From the NCBI GenBank assembly GCA_034008185.1, contig CM067082.1, forward strand, positions 88,163,684 through 88,227,683: DNA of 64,000 bases. Direction: 5' to 3'. The position numbers and the translations under genes were made by a program. Source of the stretch: Gorsachius magnificus. Taxonomy: Eukaryota > Chordata > Aves > Pelecaniformes > Ardeidae. Positions 48,198-61,215 of this stretch are shown here, one piece after another. The notes under the pieces were generated by a model. The model was given only the letters and a program-made list of their open reading frames with translations. It did not search any database and was not told where the DNA came from. Position 1 is the first letter of the stretch. Every line of letters begins with the position of its first letter.

Positions 48198-49884
48198 GAA
48201 AAGTGCTAAGGGCAGATGTTGGTGCAAAGTAATTTTATTTTTTTCACAGGGGCCTAACTTTGCTCAGATACAGACATGCAGCTCTCAGTGAAGTGATCAA
48301 CTTTTGCAGGCTAAAGAGGACTTACTGTTGTAAAGGCTCCACAAAAACAGTAATTAGAGACAAGCTTTCAGCCCAGGTTAGAAAGTCCAAAGGATAGCAC
48401 CAGAACATACTGATTACAGTGGCATAAAATAATTTGAAAGGTGTCCTTTCCTATGCTTCCTGTGCCTCCAAATGCCTTTTTTCTTGCTAGTATGATTTGC
48501 TCCTGCTCCTTTTTTGTAGAAGATCACTATTAACTGACTCCGTCACACGTGCATTTCAGTCTAAACTATTTTGTGGCAGCAAAAAGGTCAGTAATATTAA
48601 AAGGGGTGACTGCCACAGGTAAGGGGCACCTGCATGTTTCCACATTTGCATGTAGTTATTCATTGCTAGCGGTGACAACTCTTGACTCCATGGAGCTCTT
48701 GAGAGTCACGCTCATCTGGCTCTTCATGCTGGAAGGCACCAGGAAGAGCAGCCTTCCCAAAGCATCTTCGCAGTTATTCTCAGTTATTGGTATGATACCA
48801 GTTCTATCGGGATTTCAAGGAGGGTCATCCTGGCTTGTCATACCTAACCAGACCCTGTCCTCCACCAAATCAGTTCCCCAGTTCACAGCACAACCACCAA
48901 CATTGAACTGAACACTGCAAAGTCTCCCTTGCATTGCCCTGCTCACAGAGAACGGAGTCCTTGCTCCTTTCCGGCTTTCCCTGCCCCTGCCAGCCTTGCC
49001 TTTTTGCACAGCCACATCTGCCCAGATGGTTTTTACTTCGCAGCACATTCTGCTCCTTTAAAAGAAATTACGGAGGGAATGTTAGTGATGTAAACTTGTT
49101 TAAACCTGAGCAGGCAGTTAAGTCAGCTTTGTAATTAATTGCCTCATCACTGCAGTCATCCTTCAGGAATGCTGCACCACTGGTTTACCATCAAGAAAGG
49201 GCCAGATCTCCAGCGGAGGTCCCCCTAAGTGAACAAAATCACAAAGCTCTGCGGCAGGTTGGGTTCTGACCCCCAGATAGGACAAAGAGGGAGAGGCATC
49301 ATCGGCCCCCACCACCACCCTGACATGTGGAGGTGGGCAGGGGTGCCCCATGAGAGCCCGAGTGCACTGCTGGTTTTCTGCTGGGGAAAGGATTAGCTTC
49401 CCTGAGGCACAGCCTCTGCAGACATCCCCAGGGGTGCTGCATCATGTCACAACCCCACTCCACCAGGTCAGGTACCACAGAGCCCTCCAGAGCTCACACT
49501 CATCCCTGCAGTGGGAAGGAGAGACCGTAAGTAAGGGACCCAGAAGCAGACTAGCAGCACACGAAAGCAAACGGAAATAGCATGGGACTGAAAAACATGT
49601 CACGGGAGACCTCTCTAGAGACATGGACAGAGGATGCGGAGGGATGGTGACAGTAACTTCTCCCTCATGTACCTGCGAAGCCAGCTGAAGCCACAAAACT
49701 CCAATTACAATTATCTTCTTTCTACTTGCATCTAAATGCACCATGGGTGAGCGTGTTCAGAAGGTGGTTTTACCCACATGCTCTCTTGTTGAGGCTGGGC
49801 TCTTCTGTGCATAGGAAAAGGAGGAGGAGGGAAGAAAAAGGAGAACGGGCTTCTCTAAAAGCAGCAAGAAATTGAAGGGAGAAG

Positions 49885-49898
49885 AAAAAAAAAAAAAA
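49885..49898 (+). repeat. Poly-A tract (A14)
   Basis: Fourteen A residues after a GA-rich stretch beginning near 49814. There is no retroposon body upstream. Confidence 0.9.
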
Positions 49899-50554
49899 CA
49901 TAGGTTATGGAGGGAGTGTCAAAGAGAGCAGAGAGTGATGGAAGGGGGCACCAAACTGAGAAGCAATCTGGACAACTTCTGGAGCAGTTCATGGCCACCT
50001 CTCCAGCCTTTGTACCTCTTAGAAGGCTGCTGTCCGTTATGGAGGAAACAAGGGCTGAAGGGGAGATAGCTTTTCGGATAAGAGCTGCTGGTAGTATTTG
50101 TGGCTACTTTATAATTGCTAGTTACACTCCAGTTAAATAACTACATGGAGGAAAAGACGAGGTTCTCAATGAAAGGCAAGCTGAATGATGCAGCCATCAT
50201 AAACCTCAGCACAGGTCCTGTGCAGAGAGTAGCCCAGGATATGTAACAGCCCTTGTCCCTGCATCTGCCAGTGACCAATGCGGCCTCTAGATTCGATGTG
50301 TCTGGTAAAGAGAAGATGCCTTTGCATGGGTTTCTGAGCAGGCTTTCCACCACCAGGGGAAACAGGTGTGCTTTTGCCAGTTCTCCTGCATAGCTGTCAG
50401 CCAGAGCAGAGACACTGGTTCACAGTCCCTCTCCCACGCCAGCAAGCAGCTCTTCTGCGGGCATCTGGAGGAATTGTAGCACAAGGAGGTAGAAAGGGCA
50501 ATCAATGTCTATGATAAGATACACTCCAGCAAACTGTTTATAATTTTTCTCACT

Positions 50555-50609
50555 GGGTTGCAGATGACCTAATAGGCTCTTTTCCCATCTCTAATTTCTA
50601 TGAATCTGC
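50555..50609 (+). mobile_element. Short CR1 3'-end remnant, diverged
   Basis: A short sense-strand match to the 3' terminus of older CR1 subfamilies: 'GATGACCTAATAGGCTCTTT' followed by 'CCCATCTCTAATTTCTATGA'. The tail has one recognisable TCTATGA unit. Sequence upstream (50240-50550) shows no clear CR1 coding similarity, so the copy is either very short or too decayed to follow. It could be a chance match, but the order of the phrases is characteristic. Confidence 0.5.
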
Positions 50610-51199
50610 AATCCTATTATTTATATTATATCTTGAGGGTTTCTTCAAGAGTAAATGATGTAATTATACCCTGCACCATAACATTTCAGGATCTAGTGTA
50701 ATAGGACTAAATATGCAATTATGTGGTTAGTAAATGTAACAGTACAAAACCCAAAATCTATATCCATGTACTGTAGCTTCATAAGAAGAATTAGTTTCCT
50801 GTTATGTACACAGCAGATGTAATGTAATTATTGCTAACTGAAAAGTATCACCAGACATTCATATGATACCAACAAAAAATGCCCCTCCAGCCAATTTGTC
50901 ATTCAAACATATGAAAATGAGAGAATTCCCACAATTCTATCTTATCAGTGAAGTCTAGGCATACATTTGATCCTCTGCATATCAAATCAATACTTATAGA
51001 TACACAGAACCCACAAAGAACATACACGTATGCACAAAGGGAAGGATCAGATTCTCCTCTGGTGTTATTCCAGCAACTTCAGCTGAATTACAGGATGGCA
51101 GAATTATTTATTTTATGTAACCTGTGTGGATTACGGTTGGAAGAAATAAAATGGACCTCTGACATTTATACAACACTGTGCGACAAAAAGAAAACAATG

Positions 51200-51298
51200 T
51201 AAAAGGAACCACAGCCCTGTGGTTAAGGAGCTAATCCTGGACTTGGGAGATACGGTTTCTACTCAGAGGTTTGCCACAAGTTTCACCTATGAAACAAA
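51200..51298 (+). mobile_element. MIR-type SINE head, truncated at a purine tract
   Basis: The sequence 'CCCTGTGGTTAAGGAGCTAA' followed by 'CCTGGACTTGGGAGATACGG', and then 'GTTTGCCACAAG', matches the tRNA-derived head of a MIR-like SINE (the 'tgtggttaag ... ctgggttc ... ctctgccac' pattern). The core and 3' end are missing. Instead the sequence runs straight into an A-rich stretch and a 199-bp homopurine tract, so the rest was either lost or replaced by simple-sequence expansion. Confidence 0.6.
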
Positions 51299-51317
51299 GA
51301 AAAAGAAAAGAAAATTT

Positions 51318-51516
51318 AAAAAGGAAAGGGGAAGGGGAAGGGGAAAGGGGAAAGGGGAAGGAAAGGGGAAGGGGAAAGGGAAAGGGAAAGGGAAGAGGAA
51401 GGGGAAAGGAAAGGGGAGAGAAGAGAAGAGAAGAGAAGAGAAGAGAAGAGAAGAGAAGAGAAGAGAAGAGAAGAGAAGAGAAGAGAAGAGAAGAGAAGAG
51501 AAGAAAAAAGAGGAGG
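51318..51516 (+). repeat. 199-bp homopurine tract with (AAGAG)17
   Basis: Not a single pyrimidine occurs on the plus strand across the interval. The first half is built of variable GGGGAA and GGGAAA units; the second half (51417-51504) is an almost perfect AAGAG pentanucleotide array of about 17 copies. Long mirror-symmetric homopurine tracts can form intramolecular triplexes and stall polymerases. Open frames here, encoding KGKG and REEK repeats, are simple-repeat artefacts. The tract starts just after a truncated MIR-type SINE head and may have grown from an A-rich seed. Confidence 0.98.
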
Positions 51517-54500
51517 ACAAGACCTTTATCATGGGCCCTGCCTGCAAGAGGACACCTTACCAGTAAAAAGTGTGGGGTTCGCACAGCTTGCATTCACCTA
51601 CTGTAAATGTCCCTTAATTTCCACTTAAACCCAAACATGAAATGGGCCTAGCTGTACCAGAGGAAAGTACCTTCACGGAACGGTTAATAACAGTAGTTTA
51701 AAAAAATTATTTGAAGTGTTGTGATAGCTCTAGCTTTAGAAATCAAACTTGGCTTGGGATTCTCATCTACCCACTGGTTGAGTGGGTACAGTGGGAACTC
51801 TCCAGTTAGGGGCTTCAGTTCCAAAACAAGATGGTGGGGAGGGAGTGCCCACTGAGCCACATGTCCCCTTGTACCAGCACCGCTGCCTCTTGGTGGAGGG
51901 ATGACATCTCACAAGGTTCATCAGGACCAATATGCCAGAACCTAAAAGAAAGCAAATGTTTTCCTGTAGAAACTGTACTTCAATTACCTACGTATAAGAA
52001 CAGATGATACTTCAAAGGAGTCTATTATTGCTAAGCAAATACCTGTCAGGTTTTCAGCTGCTACTGACACCAGGCTAAATACATCCCTCAGCAAATATAT
52101 ACTTACATCCCCACATGTATGTTAGACCTAAGCGTAACAGGGAGTAAAAGCCTGATAAACATTGCCCACCACATACTCCACGTTGTCCTAGCAAGCCACA
52201 CTTGCTATACACTACTCCATGTTTACGGCAATGTCATAACATTTAGCCGTAGGCGTGAGAGGAGACAGTCATGGTGGAAGTGTCAGTCATGTTGAATGCA
52301 TCGAGAGGATATTAAACCTGTGTGAATCTTGTCTGTCACACACAAACACTGAATGGCCCTTTTTCAGACTTTGTCCCTGGCAATTAAATCTACCATGGAT
52401 TACTCAAAGCGTCCCATCTGATGAAGTCAAACTCCCAGGGGCATGGGACCCCTTCGTTTCACACTCAGATCATGGACACAAGAAGGTGTGTGCTTGTAAT
52501 AAGAGGTGTTCAGGAGTCTTGGCATTGCCTAAGAATATTATCTTGCTCCTTAGAAGCAATGTGAACCAGCTACCATGGGCGCCTGGGTACTATAATCCCT
52601 GACCTTGAAGACCATAACAGAGCTCTGAGCTCTGTTGCATTCTGCTTTCCTCTACACTTCTTTGCAAACTTTCCATTTACCACAGGAGAATAATTAACAT
52701 ACCATCGCCACTGCAGAAGGACATTTTGGTGCCTGGTGGATGCCTTAAAGAACTGTACTGCTCTTTCTTGCCTTCTCTACAGTCAGTCATGCCTTCTATT
52801 TCATATGGCTGAACCATTAAGATAAAGGTTAACATGATGCACTGTAACAATGTGTAGTTGCTCCACTTTGAGCTGAAATAGTTCCCCCACCCCGTATTTC
52901 TGTCGTTCTATTGGCACTGGAAGCATTAGCTTTGTAGTCACAATTATATGAGAACTAAGTAAACTGCAGAAATTTGTAAAACTGTTGCATTGCTAAATTA
53001 AATGCTGTTTTAACTAACAGTTAATAGTGTTTACTGCTGTGTAATAGTAATTTTCATTTTTTACTGTATCTAATGACTTTCTGATGATTCAAATTCTCTG
53101 TAGGGATACCAAATCATTACATTAAGGATGAGTGATTTTAGTATGCAATGACTGATCAGTACAATAATATGTAGACTCATGCTTCAGCTAGTAAATTAAA
53201 TCATTTACACCAGAGCGTTTGTCAACCAGAAGAGTTCTATTACACTGCTGCATTATAATGTAGAGTCTGCTCAAAATAAAGCACATGCTATATTAAATCT
53301 GTGCTGCCTTACATACAAAACCCTTCAGGAGCAAGGGTTTATCATATAGTAAGGCCATGGAGAAGAGCTGGTTTTCACATAGAGTGGATAAATCCAGAAA
53401 CTTTGTCATTAATTTGAAAAGCACCATGGGCAACATACAGGTATGAGTCTACCCAGTTGCATTAAGCATCCAAATATCACTTGAAAACTTTATTTGGCAC
53501 TTAGACCTATGGGAGTTAGACTGGCCACAGCCAGAATTTGTAAACTTTCAGATAAACATACAGGTGAGTCAGCATCAGAACTTGATGCAATCACCCCATC
53601 ATCCCCAGTCATGAAGAACACAAGGGCAGTTTACTTTGGGATACAAATACTTGACAAGTCTGCTGAAATTAAATGGTCAAACATCTCTTCAGTGAATAGC
53701 TCATCACGATCTTCTTTTAAAAGGACTTAAAATGGAACCTCTCCCAGCATTTAGCAGTTTCCAAGTGTAGGCTTTGTTTTGGGCCCAATGATTATTCTGA
53801 CGTCAAAATGTTCAGAAGAACCGAGAAGATGCTTTAGTGCTTTAGGAACTTGTTTTAGTGTTTTGCACGACACACCAAGGGGCCTAATTTCCGGTAACAT
53901 GAAAGCATCGGTTTCCATTCACATAAATTGAACAGAGGGTTCTCTACTGTTTGGAGAAAATCAGACCCCAGATTCTCAAGGTTATCTCCCAAAGCCATGC
54001 AGCAATGTTAAATCATTGACTCCATTGACTTTGACCCAGTCACACTCATGTAAATATATGCAATGAATCAGAACACCAGTTTCCATCAATATACAAGTAA
54101 TGCCAGCCAGAAAATACCTGTAGGGACATAGTGTTTCCTTGGATGAATTTTCCCTGTTGTCTTGTGACACATCCTGTGACACACTCAGGAGGAAACCTTG
54201 GAGAACAAGAGGAGATGCTGCATCATGTTTGCTGAGTTCATCTCCCAGATATGGCAGCTTTACTGTCAGAGAAGCACTCTGAACTTCTCATAATGGGAGA
54301 GAGTCGTGACAGAGAGAAAGGCTTGCTTTGTGAACATATTTAAACCCACATGAATATATTGCTTTTCAGGAACTTAATGACTCATTCGATTTTTACCCTT
54401 GGGATATCCAGAGTCACAAAACCAGTGGTATTTTGACTTGTGAAGTCTTCTTCGTAAAAATGCCTTCTGTGCTACTGCATAAGAATTAGATTTCTCTGGC

Positions 54501-57500
54501 AAGAGCTAAAGAGTCAAGTTATCGTGACTAGTTTACTACTTGGCATGCTTCACTGGAAGGCACTTAATAGATGAGATGGGTAGCAAGTCAACAGTCTTCA
54601 GTGATGCCTTAACACCTAATTCTGTGGGCATCTCCTGTGCAGAGTGTGAGCCCACATCCATAGCTCTGCGTGACACATCTGACTATAACATACCCTCTCT
54701 CCTCAGCAGGACCTTCCCCATGAGCCAACTTCAGTGAGATTGGCCCCTTGAATTTTTTGTTGTTGTTGTTTGCCTAAGTATCCTTTAAAAAAAAAAAGAA
54801 AAAGGCACAGCAAATGCTTTTGAGCCTTTTGTTTAAAATATGAGAGTGTTAAAATGTCCTAATAATCTGGAGGCCTGCCAATTTGTAGACAGGCACTAAG
54901 TGAGGTTTAATTTTTGCACAGAAATCAAATATTAGCAAGGGGAACATGAACACATACAAAAAGACTGCTCATCTGGCCAACATCTGGTTTGATGGGGCCA
55001 TTATTTCAACAAGTACTTACAGGCAGTTTTTTGTTGTTGTGGCTTCCTCCCAGAGCAGCAACAAACTAGTAGTAGAGATTAAAATTTCCATATCATTCCC
55101 ACACACACAGTCATGCTGTACAAGTTGCCCAGGACTCCTAATACTTCCCTTTTTGTTGATGTTGTTTAAAAAACACTATTATATTTAAATAGATGGGAGG
55201 GAAAAGTGAGACTAGCAGTTAAAATTGTTACTTTCCAGTACATTCTTGTACTACAAGTTATGACAGTGTTTATTACACGTTTAACGAAAGAGCTAGAATG
55301 AAAACCTGAAAACACTTCCTCCAGGTGTAGGCCAGGAGGTAAAATGAGCCATTTTAAGACTCGGTGGCTCTCAGTTCCACAAAAGCGCACATATTTGGAA
55401 GTTCAGGGTGCCCTGCTGCTCATGCCGAGCCTATCGATCTCCATCTGGAAAGGTGTGTCCTTTTTTCCCCACCAGAAGAGAGGAGTTCTTCCTGGAATCA
55501 CTTATGATGATGGGCAGATTTAAATACATTTATTGCTATATGTGCTGATGTGTGTGTGCTTGTTTCCAGAACGCTTCTTCTCTCTCTCAAGACACTGGTA
55601 AGTGTGTACCTTCCTAGGTAAAGTTGGAGCCATCACCAGTCCTGTGGCTAAACTGAGCCTGTGATAGCCACATGTGGATGGTCTGTATCCACGAGGTCTT
55701 CCAGTGTTGCAAAACTTTCCACAGCTTCAAAGAACAATCATGCTCTCGAAGTCAGTCAGCTATGGGGAAGCAACAAACCACCCTCCACACAAAGAAAAAA
55801 CACAAGCGCCAAGAATAACCTGGGTTATAGATTGTAAAGTAGTGACAGAAAGAAGACAAAACTGGAGCACGTCTGCATGCAAAAATGGAAGCAAGAGATT
55901 TATCTCCATCACTGCCCTGATTAATCCGCTTTTCATGGTAAAGCCGTTTCTTCTGTTTATATCACCACCTGTCTCTTACGTTGCTTTTCCTCCCTGGCAT
56001 GGCTGTGACCGTTTCTGGGGTTGCCCCAATGTGTAAGTCAGACTTATGGTTAGACTGCTCCAGAAGCAGTTGCATGGTAAGGACGGGCAACTATTTACTA
56101 CAATCAAGCCATTCCGCACAACTTACAGACATGAAGACTGACAACGGCTGGTCTGTCGTGCCATGAAAACACGGGACTCTTGTTTAGATTTGTATTGAAG
56201 CTCTCAACTTCTATCTCAAACTCTCATCTCACCCAGAGCAAACCCTTCAGCTCACTACAGAATGACGCAGACCATGTCACGCTCCCTGCACATGGTGCAG
56301 CCTGGCCATCAGCCCTCTGAGGCAGAAGGTCTCCTCACCCCCGGGCTCAACTCTGCTAGCTGCCTGCAAATGGCTTTCTCCGAAACACTTTTTTTGCTTC
56401 CAACAATCTTTTGGATGGGGAGAAAGGAGAGAAAATGAAAGCGTGCTGCTATCCCTGTCCATTGTTTTTGGATATTACATAGCTTTCCTTCTGAAGCTGT
56501 TGCTACATCTCTAGCTGGTGATAGTCTCGGGTTTGGGGGAGAGTTGGTGTGTGCCTGTGTGGAGAGGCTTGCATGGGGCAGAAGGTGGGAGGGAGATAAT
56601 GTGCTGCTGTCAAAGAACATGAGAAAATAGATGGCGTGTTCTTCCCACCCCAACCAGAGCAGACGTGGAGTCAGCTGGGAACACAAAACCTAGGCAATAT
56701 GTGCCAGGTCGCTTCAGCAGCAGGAAGGGGATGGTGCAGCAGCGGGGCTGGAGCTTAGAAATGAGCTTAGTGGCTGCCTCTGCAGGCCTGGGTATGGCTT
56801 TTTGCTGCAGGGAAGTCTTCTTGCAGGCTTTCCTTGCGTAAATAAACCGCTAACACAAGAGGCCCAGAACACGCCTGGGGATCAGCTTTTCTTCAGCTGC
56901 CTTCGTGCAACTTGCTACCCTTCACTCTCTCTCCGTGCTTTCAGCAGGCGGCCTCTCTGCTTACAGCAACTTTAGCAGCTCCGTCAGCAGCCGGCTCTGT
57001 TTTCTGTACGTCCCAGGTGATAATTACTCGGTTATTTCTCGTCTCTGATTGACATAGCTCCTATTCCAGCGCAACACAGAACTTGTTTTCGTCACTTTGC
57101 GACTTTCTCAAGATGCCATTAGTGGGCAACGTGACACGATGTGAGGTAAATCACACAAAACCGCCATAAACACAAGGGCAGGGCCAGATTCACAGCTCCG
57201 TCATTGCAGTTTCACTCTATAGGAACTCTGTTGAAAGGAATCTTGTCACACATAAGACCAGAGTTGCATATTCAGCCCACAGTGTAGTCATGAGACACTG
57301 CAATGGAAGAGCACTCATTTCTATTACCAGAGAGCACCTGTGCCATACAACCGCATTTATGTTCTGTGAACAAGTAAATATAAGGTAGAAATACATACAC
57401 AATGAGGAACAGAGTTGGGGTTTCTATGGAAACTCAGAATTCCTGACTTGTATAGTTAAAATTAACCATATCCATTGTTAATGGAGTTGTGGGGACAAAG

Positions 57501-57512
57501 AAATGTTGTGGG
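51517..57512. other. Unique noncoding DNA
   Basis: AT-rich at 52790-53320; short ACAC and TTG runs at 55100 and 54760. Frames at 52255-52602 and 55674-56036 have no domain. No repeat family is recognised. Confidence 0.55.
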
Positions 57513-57526
57513 TTTTTTTTTTTTTT
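57513..57526 (+). repeat. Poly-T tract (T14)
   Basis: Fourteen T residues, which would be a poly-A tail on the minus strand. No retroposon body is recognised to the right of it. Confidence 0.92.
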
Positions 57527-60500
57527 ACTTCATTATGTGTGAACATCTTCAGTTATTTTTCTCTTTTCTCTTCATCTCTCTCACACATACATGTTCATGC
57601 ACAGTTTTTTACAATAGATATATTTTATATATGTGCGCTGTGTAGCTTTCCTAACTCACAATAATATTAAGCAGAGTCACTCATGTAAATCTCCATTCAT
57701 TATTGGGACAATAAACCTCAGAGAGTGTGAAAGCACCGCATTAAACTCATTTTTCTCAGTACTGATACAAATATAGGACACTAACATCCAGATTAAATGG
57801 CACGCATAAACCTAAGGACCCACTGTTGCTGGGTATCATGCATCATGCACTTATCTTTCTGTCATATGCAATGCTGAGGGAGAATGTTCTTAACAAAATG
57901 CATCTGTATTTCCCAGAACAACATCTCTTGCTAGGAAGATGGAAGCAGCACCAGTACTTAAAAGCTTTCCATGCTAAAACACCCAATGACTGCCTGTAGC
58001 TTACAACCTTTGGCTCTGATTGAGCCATATATCACATGCTAAGTAGAAGTGGGACTGACTGATCAGAGCTTGAATAGAGGACCTCCAAGGAAAGCTTCAA
58101 TATGGCAGAACACGGTATTAAGTGGGTCACTACGCGGTGCATATTCCTAACACTTCATATTGAACCAGTACTCCAACTGCGACCCGCTGGTGCTGATGGA
58201 GGTGCTAGTTTTTAACAAAAAATAAAATCACAGCTCCAACCCTTTTTGAGGAGAAATAGTAGTACATCACCTCCATTTATGCACAGAGTTTGGCCTCGAT
58301 TGCATTGCTATGGATAAGTCACAGAACCAGTGCGTGCAAAGTCCATTAGTAGCTGCAAAGCAGTGACAAATACGGAGTAAGCTTAAGGACACCATTATAT
58401 CCACCCACAAATGACTGACAGATAAAACAATTAAAATTAAGGAATGGGAGGACTTTGGTGCACTGGAGTCGAGAAGGAGAAAATTCTTCCTGATAAAGTT
58501 ACAGACATGGTCCTATTATTACAGTAAGGCAGGATGATAGACTTATTCCAACCCCCAATGGTTTATTTCAGCAGTGGGCACAAAGGGAGCCCTCGTCAAA
58601 CCATCTGCCAAGTACTTTTGGTATCTGATGGCATGGAAGGATAACGAAAATGTAAGAAGTTGTTGTTTACATTAATGAAAACACAGGTTCAAAAATTGGG
58701 TTGAAAAAGCAACAACATTGTAAATGCGCCTTTAAAACGAACAGCACTTCCTCTTGTAGGGAAAGGCAGGGTTTATTTCCATCTGTGAGGATGGGATTAC
58801 GCCGAATCCAGCTTCTGCTTCCTCACTGTCCCTCTCTCTAATGGAGTTTGCACTCACTGAAATGAAGTGTGCGTTGTACCTGGGACTGTCTCTGCTCTTT
58901 CACCTGGACAGAAATAAAAATAAAGCTCTCCTGTTAACTGTGCTTCAACCCGTATACCATTACTTCCAGCATTCTTATAATGAGGGCTGGGTAAAATTGA
59001 AGCCTATAATAAGAGTATACCATTCCTTTTTATAAAGGCTGACCTGCAGTTCTGGTTTACAAACCAAATGACAGTAGTCGGGCATATTAGTGCTTTAACC
59101 TTTTTATTACATTACATACATGAAAACAATTAAGGCTGGGATTCTTTCCAATGTATTATCATTTTCTGTTCCCTCTGGCCTTTTTCCATCCATTTCAAAG
59201 AATGTACATAGCGTCAACTGAACATTCTCTCCTGTTTTATTTTTTTGTTCCTTTTCTTCTTAACAACTGTCAATGCTTTCAAAGATCAGCCAACTATAGA
59301 GTATCATGCAACAGCAGCAGCCAACAGCAGCGGCGGCAAAAACAACAACAAAAAGTTTGGGGGTTTAAAACTCCTCATAAAATTAAATCTGAGATTTAAA
59401 TTCTCCCTCATATTTTATTGTCTTTTCTTTTCTTTTTCCTGTGGTAAATGGTAATTAGAGTCAATAATCTTTTGCTGAGAGAGCACCTTGTCCTCACAGT
59501 GTTTATATCATCATCATCAAAGATCTGCCTTAAGGCCCTGGCGTGTTAATAATTTAAGGTGTGCACAGCCTAGTTATAGCAGGAAGCCTAGTTATTGAGT
59601 TTGTAAACCAGCTGATGATTTATGGGAACACCTTGCATGAGTCATGCTCATTAAATAAAATACTTCAGTTTAATAAGGAACATGGGGTAAACAGTTCTTC
59701 CCGTTACAGGGTGACTGTGCAATTGGAAATCGCTGAGTTTTGTCACCAGCTCCGCCACTGCTATTTTGTCTTAATTGTAATGTCAGGGTCTGCTTGTCTG
59801 TACGCACATGCACGCGTGTCCATGTGCACGCACGCTTCCCCCTGCAGTACAGATAGAAAGTCTTTCACCGATGCTCTTTTTTTTTCTCCCACCCTCTCTC
59901 TCCATACAGCCGTTTCATAAGTTACCCTCTGATAATGAAAATTTTAAATCTCTCTTTAAAAGGCTACTAATTAAGAAAACAGAAATCTGCATGGAAATAA
60001 AATTACAAGGGAAAAAAAATCAATATATGGTTGTTAAATGTAGCTTGCATTTGAAAGCCATAACCATATTTTACTTTTAAACACTAGAGTTAACTCTGAC
60101 TCATTAGAAATTCCTTGGGAAATTGAGGCAGTAAAAGCCCTACACATTGGCCTCTTCTGTTTTACCAGAAGCAAGCGTGCTTTGCCCACCACTTTAGAAA
60201 GCCACTGCATCTCCAAGAGATTTCAGTGGGATAAGGGAAAGGGTCAGTATCTACCCTTAGCTGGCAAACATGCAGGCAATAACATCCTCTGCATCATCTA
60301 CTTCTTATTGTCCGCATTTTTCAGCTTTTCGGAAACCAGGGAGCGGTTCCGTAGGGGCACTGAAACACCCCCTCCCCCATTCCCACTAAAAGCCGGTGGT
60401 ACTTGAGCACTGGGAGTGGAAGGAGTCGGTGGCTGGAGGCTTCACCAGGCTGGAGGCTGTTCCGAGGCAAAATTACCTTTGTCTTCACTGAGGGGGGGAA

Positions 60501-60903
60501 AGGTGGGACTCGTGGAGTTACAATATGTCCATGGAATAAGGGGAGAAACAAATTGAGTGATAACATAAAAACAGTACATATGCTTTTCTTGATGGATTTC
60601 AATCTTCCCATCCCAAAATTAAAGGCAGCTCAACTGGGTTGAGTTAAGCTGATAAACAAACAATATGGAATTAGTTTTCAAAAAAAGCCAGCCAACTTTT
60701 CCCAGCAATCGAGTATTAGCAAACACGCCATTACCCCTGCAATATTGACTTTTGTGTTCTTTATGGTTCCTTCTAGATGTACTTTTCTGTATTCTTTTCA
60801 CATGGGTGACATAGCTGTAAGTTTAAATTTCTGACAAATAACTGAACATCCTCAAATATAGACAGCCTGTCAGGTATCATTAATAAATTTGTTAGAAAAT
60901 ATT
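57527..60903. other. AT-rich unique DNA, possible regulatory sequence
   Basis: Dense in TAAT/ATTA cores, particularly at 58630-59460 and 59540-59700. The phrase AGCCTAGTTAT occurs twice, near 59569 and 59587. No open frame with a domain is seen. A conserved noncoding role is suspected only from composition. Confidence 0.4.
59312..59338 (+). repeat. Short imperfect CAG/CGG trinucleotide run
   Basis: CAGCAGCAGC, then CAACAGCAGCGGCGGC, followed by AAC units. It is short and interrupted and lies in AT-rich DNA. Confidence 0.75.
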
Positions 60904-60971
60904 GGGCCAGACCCACGTGTGGTGCAACTTTTGGACTTAACCGCACCATGTGAGCAAGTGATCTGGCTGCC
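60904..60971. repeat. Possible second palindromic repeat, diverged
   Basis: 'GGGCCAGACCCACGTGTGGT' is partly mirrored by the complement of 'CCATGTGAGCAAGTGATCTG' some 40 bases on, so the segment folds back imperfectly. Its start resembles the left arm of the palindromic repeat at 37548. The match is short and needs an insertion in the stem, so the relationship is tentative. Confidence 0.3.
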
Positions 60972-61138
60972 AATTTGTAAACAACAGTTTGAGTCCTCTC
61001 TTTTTTTCCAGGGAAAATAAAGCAGGGTGTACATACCACTCAGGCCATCTCTTTGAGGTATCTAAATGCTTTCCATTGCTCTAATATTTGCATTTTGCAA
61101 TCTTTTGTTTGTTTGACACTCGTGCCAGTGTAGGGGAG

Positions 61139-61215
61139 TATCGTGATCTCATTTTGCAGAGGGAGAAGGCAGCACAGAGAACTGCTGGCGAGAGCCACAA
61201 ATGAAATCAGGCACC
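61139..61215 (-). mobile_element. Probable MIR-type SINE fragment (antisense)
   Basis: On the plus strand 'CTCATTTTGCAGAGGGAGAA' followed by 'GGCAGCACAGAGAACTG' resembles the antisense of the MIR segment usually read as 'cattttacagatggggaaactgaggcacagagag'. 'GAGAGCCACAAATGAAATCA' occupies the place of the 'gcccaaggtcacacag' segment but is diverged. It is a weaker match than the plus-strand copies at 45-46 kb and could be coincidental. Confidence 0.42.

Larger units (their letters stand above)
46489..50554. other. Unique noncoding DNA between old repeats
   Basis: A strongly AT-rich block occupies 47850-48080. The frame at 48549-48911 (plus) has no domain. The small duplication at 48152 and the A14 at 49885 are listed separately. 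Confidence 0.55.

Noticed and set aside
51219..51606. Open frames encoding long KGKG, REEK and LLFSS repeats on both strands
   Set aside because: They are translations of the purine simple repeat in different frames, not proteins.
53195..53225. 'ATCATTTACACCAGAGCG' as an arm of the palindromic repeat
   Set aside because: Too short, and no opposite arm was found.
57180..57225. 'GGGCCAGATTCACAGCTCCG' as a third palindromic repeat
   Set aside because: Only the first 15 or so bases resemble the family; no inverted arm follows.
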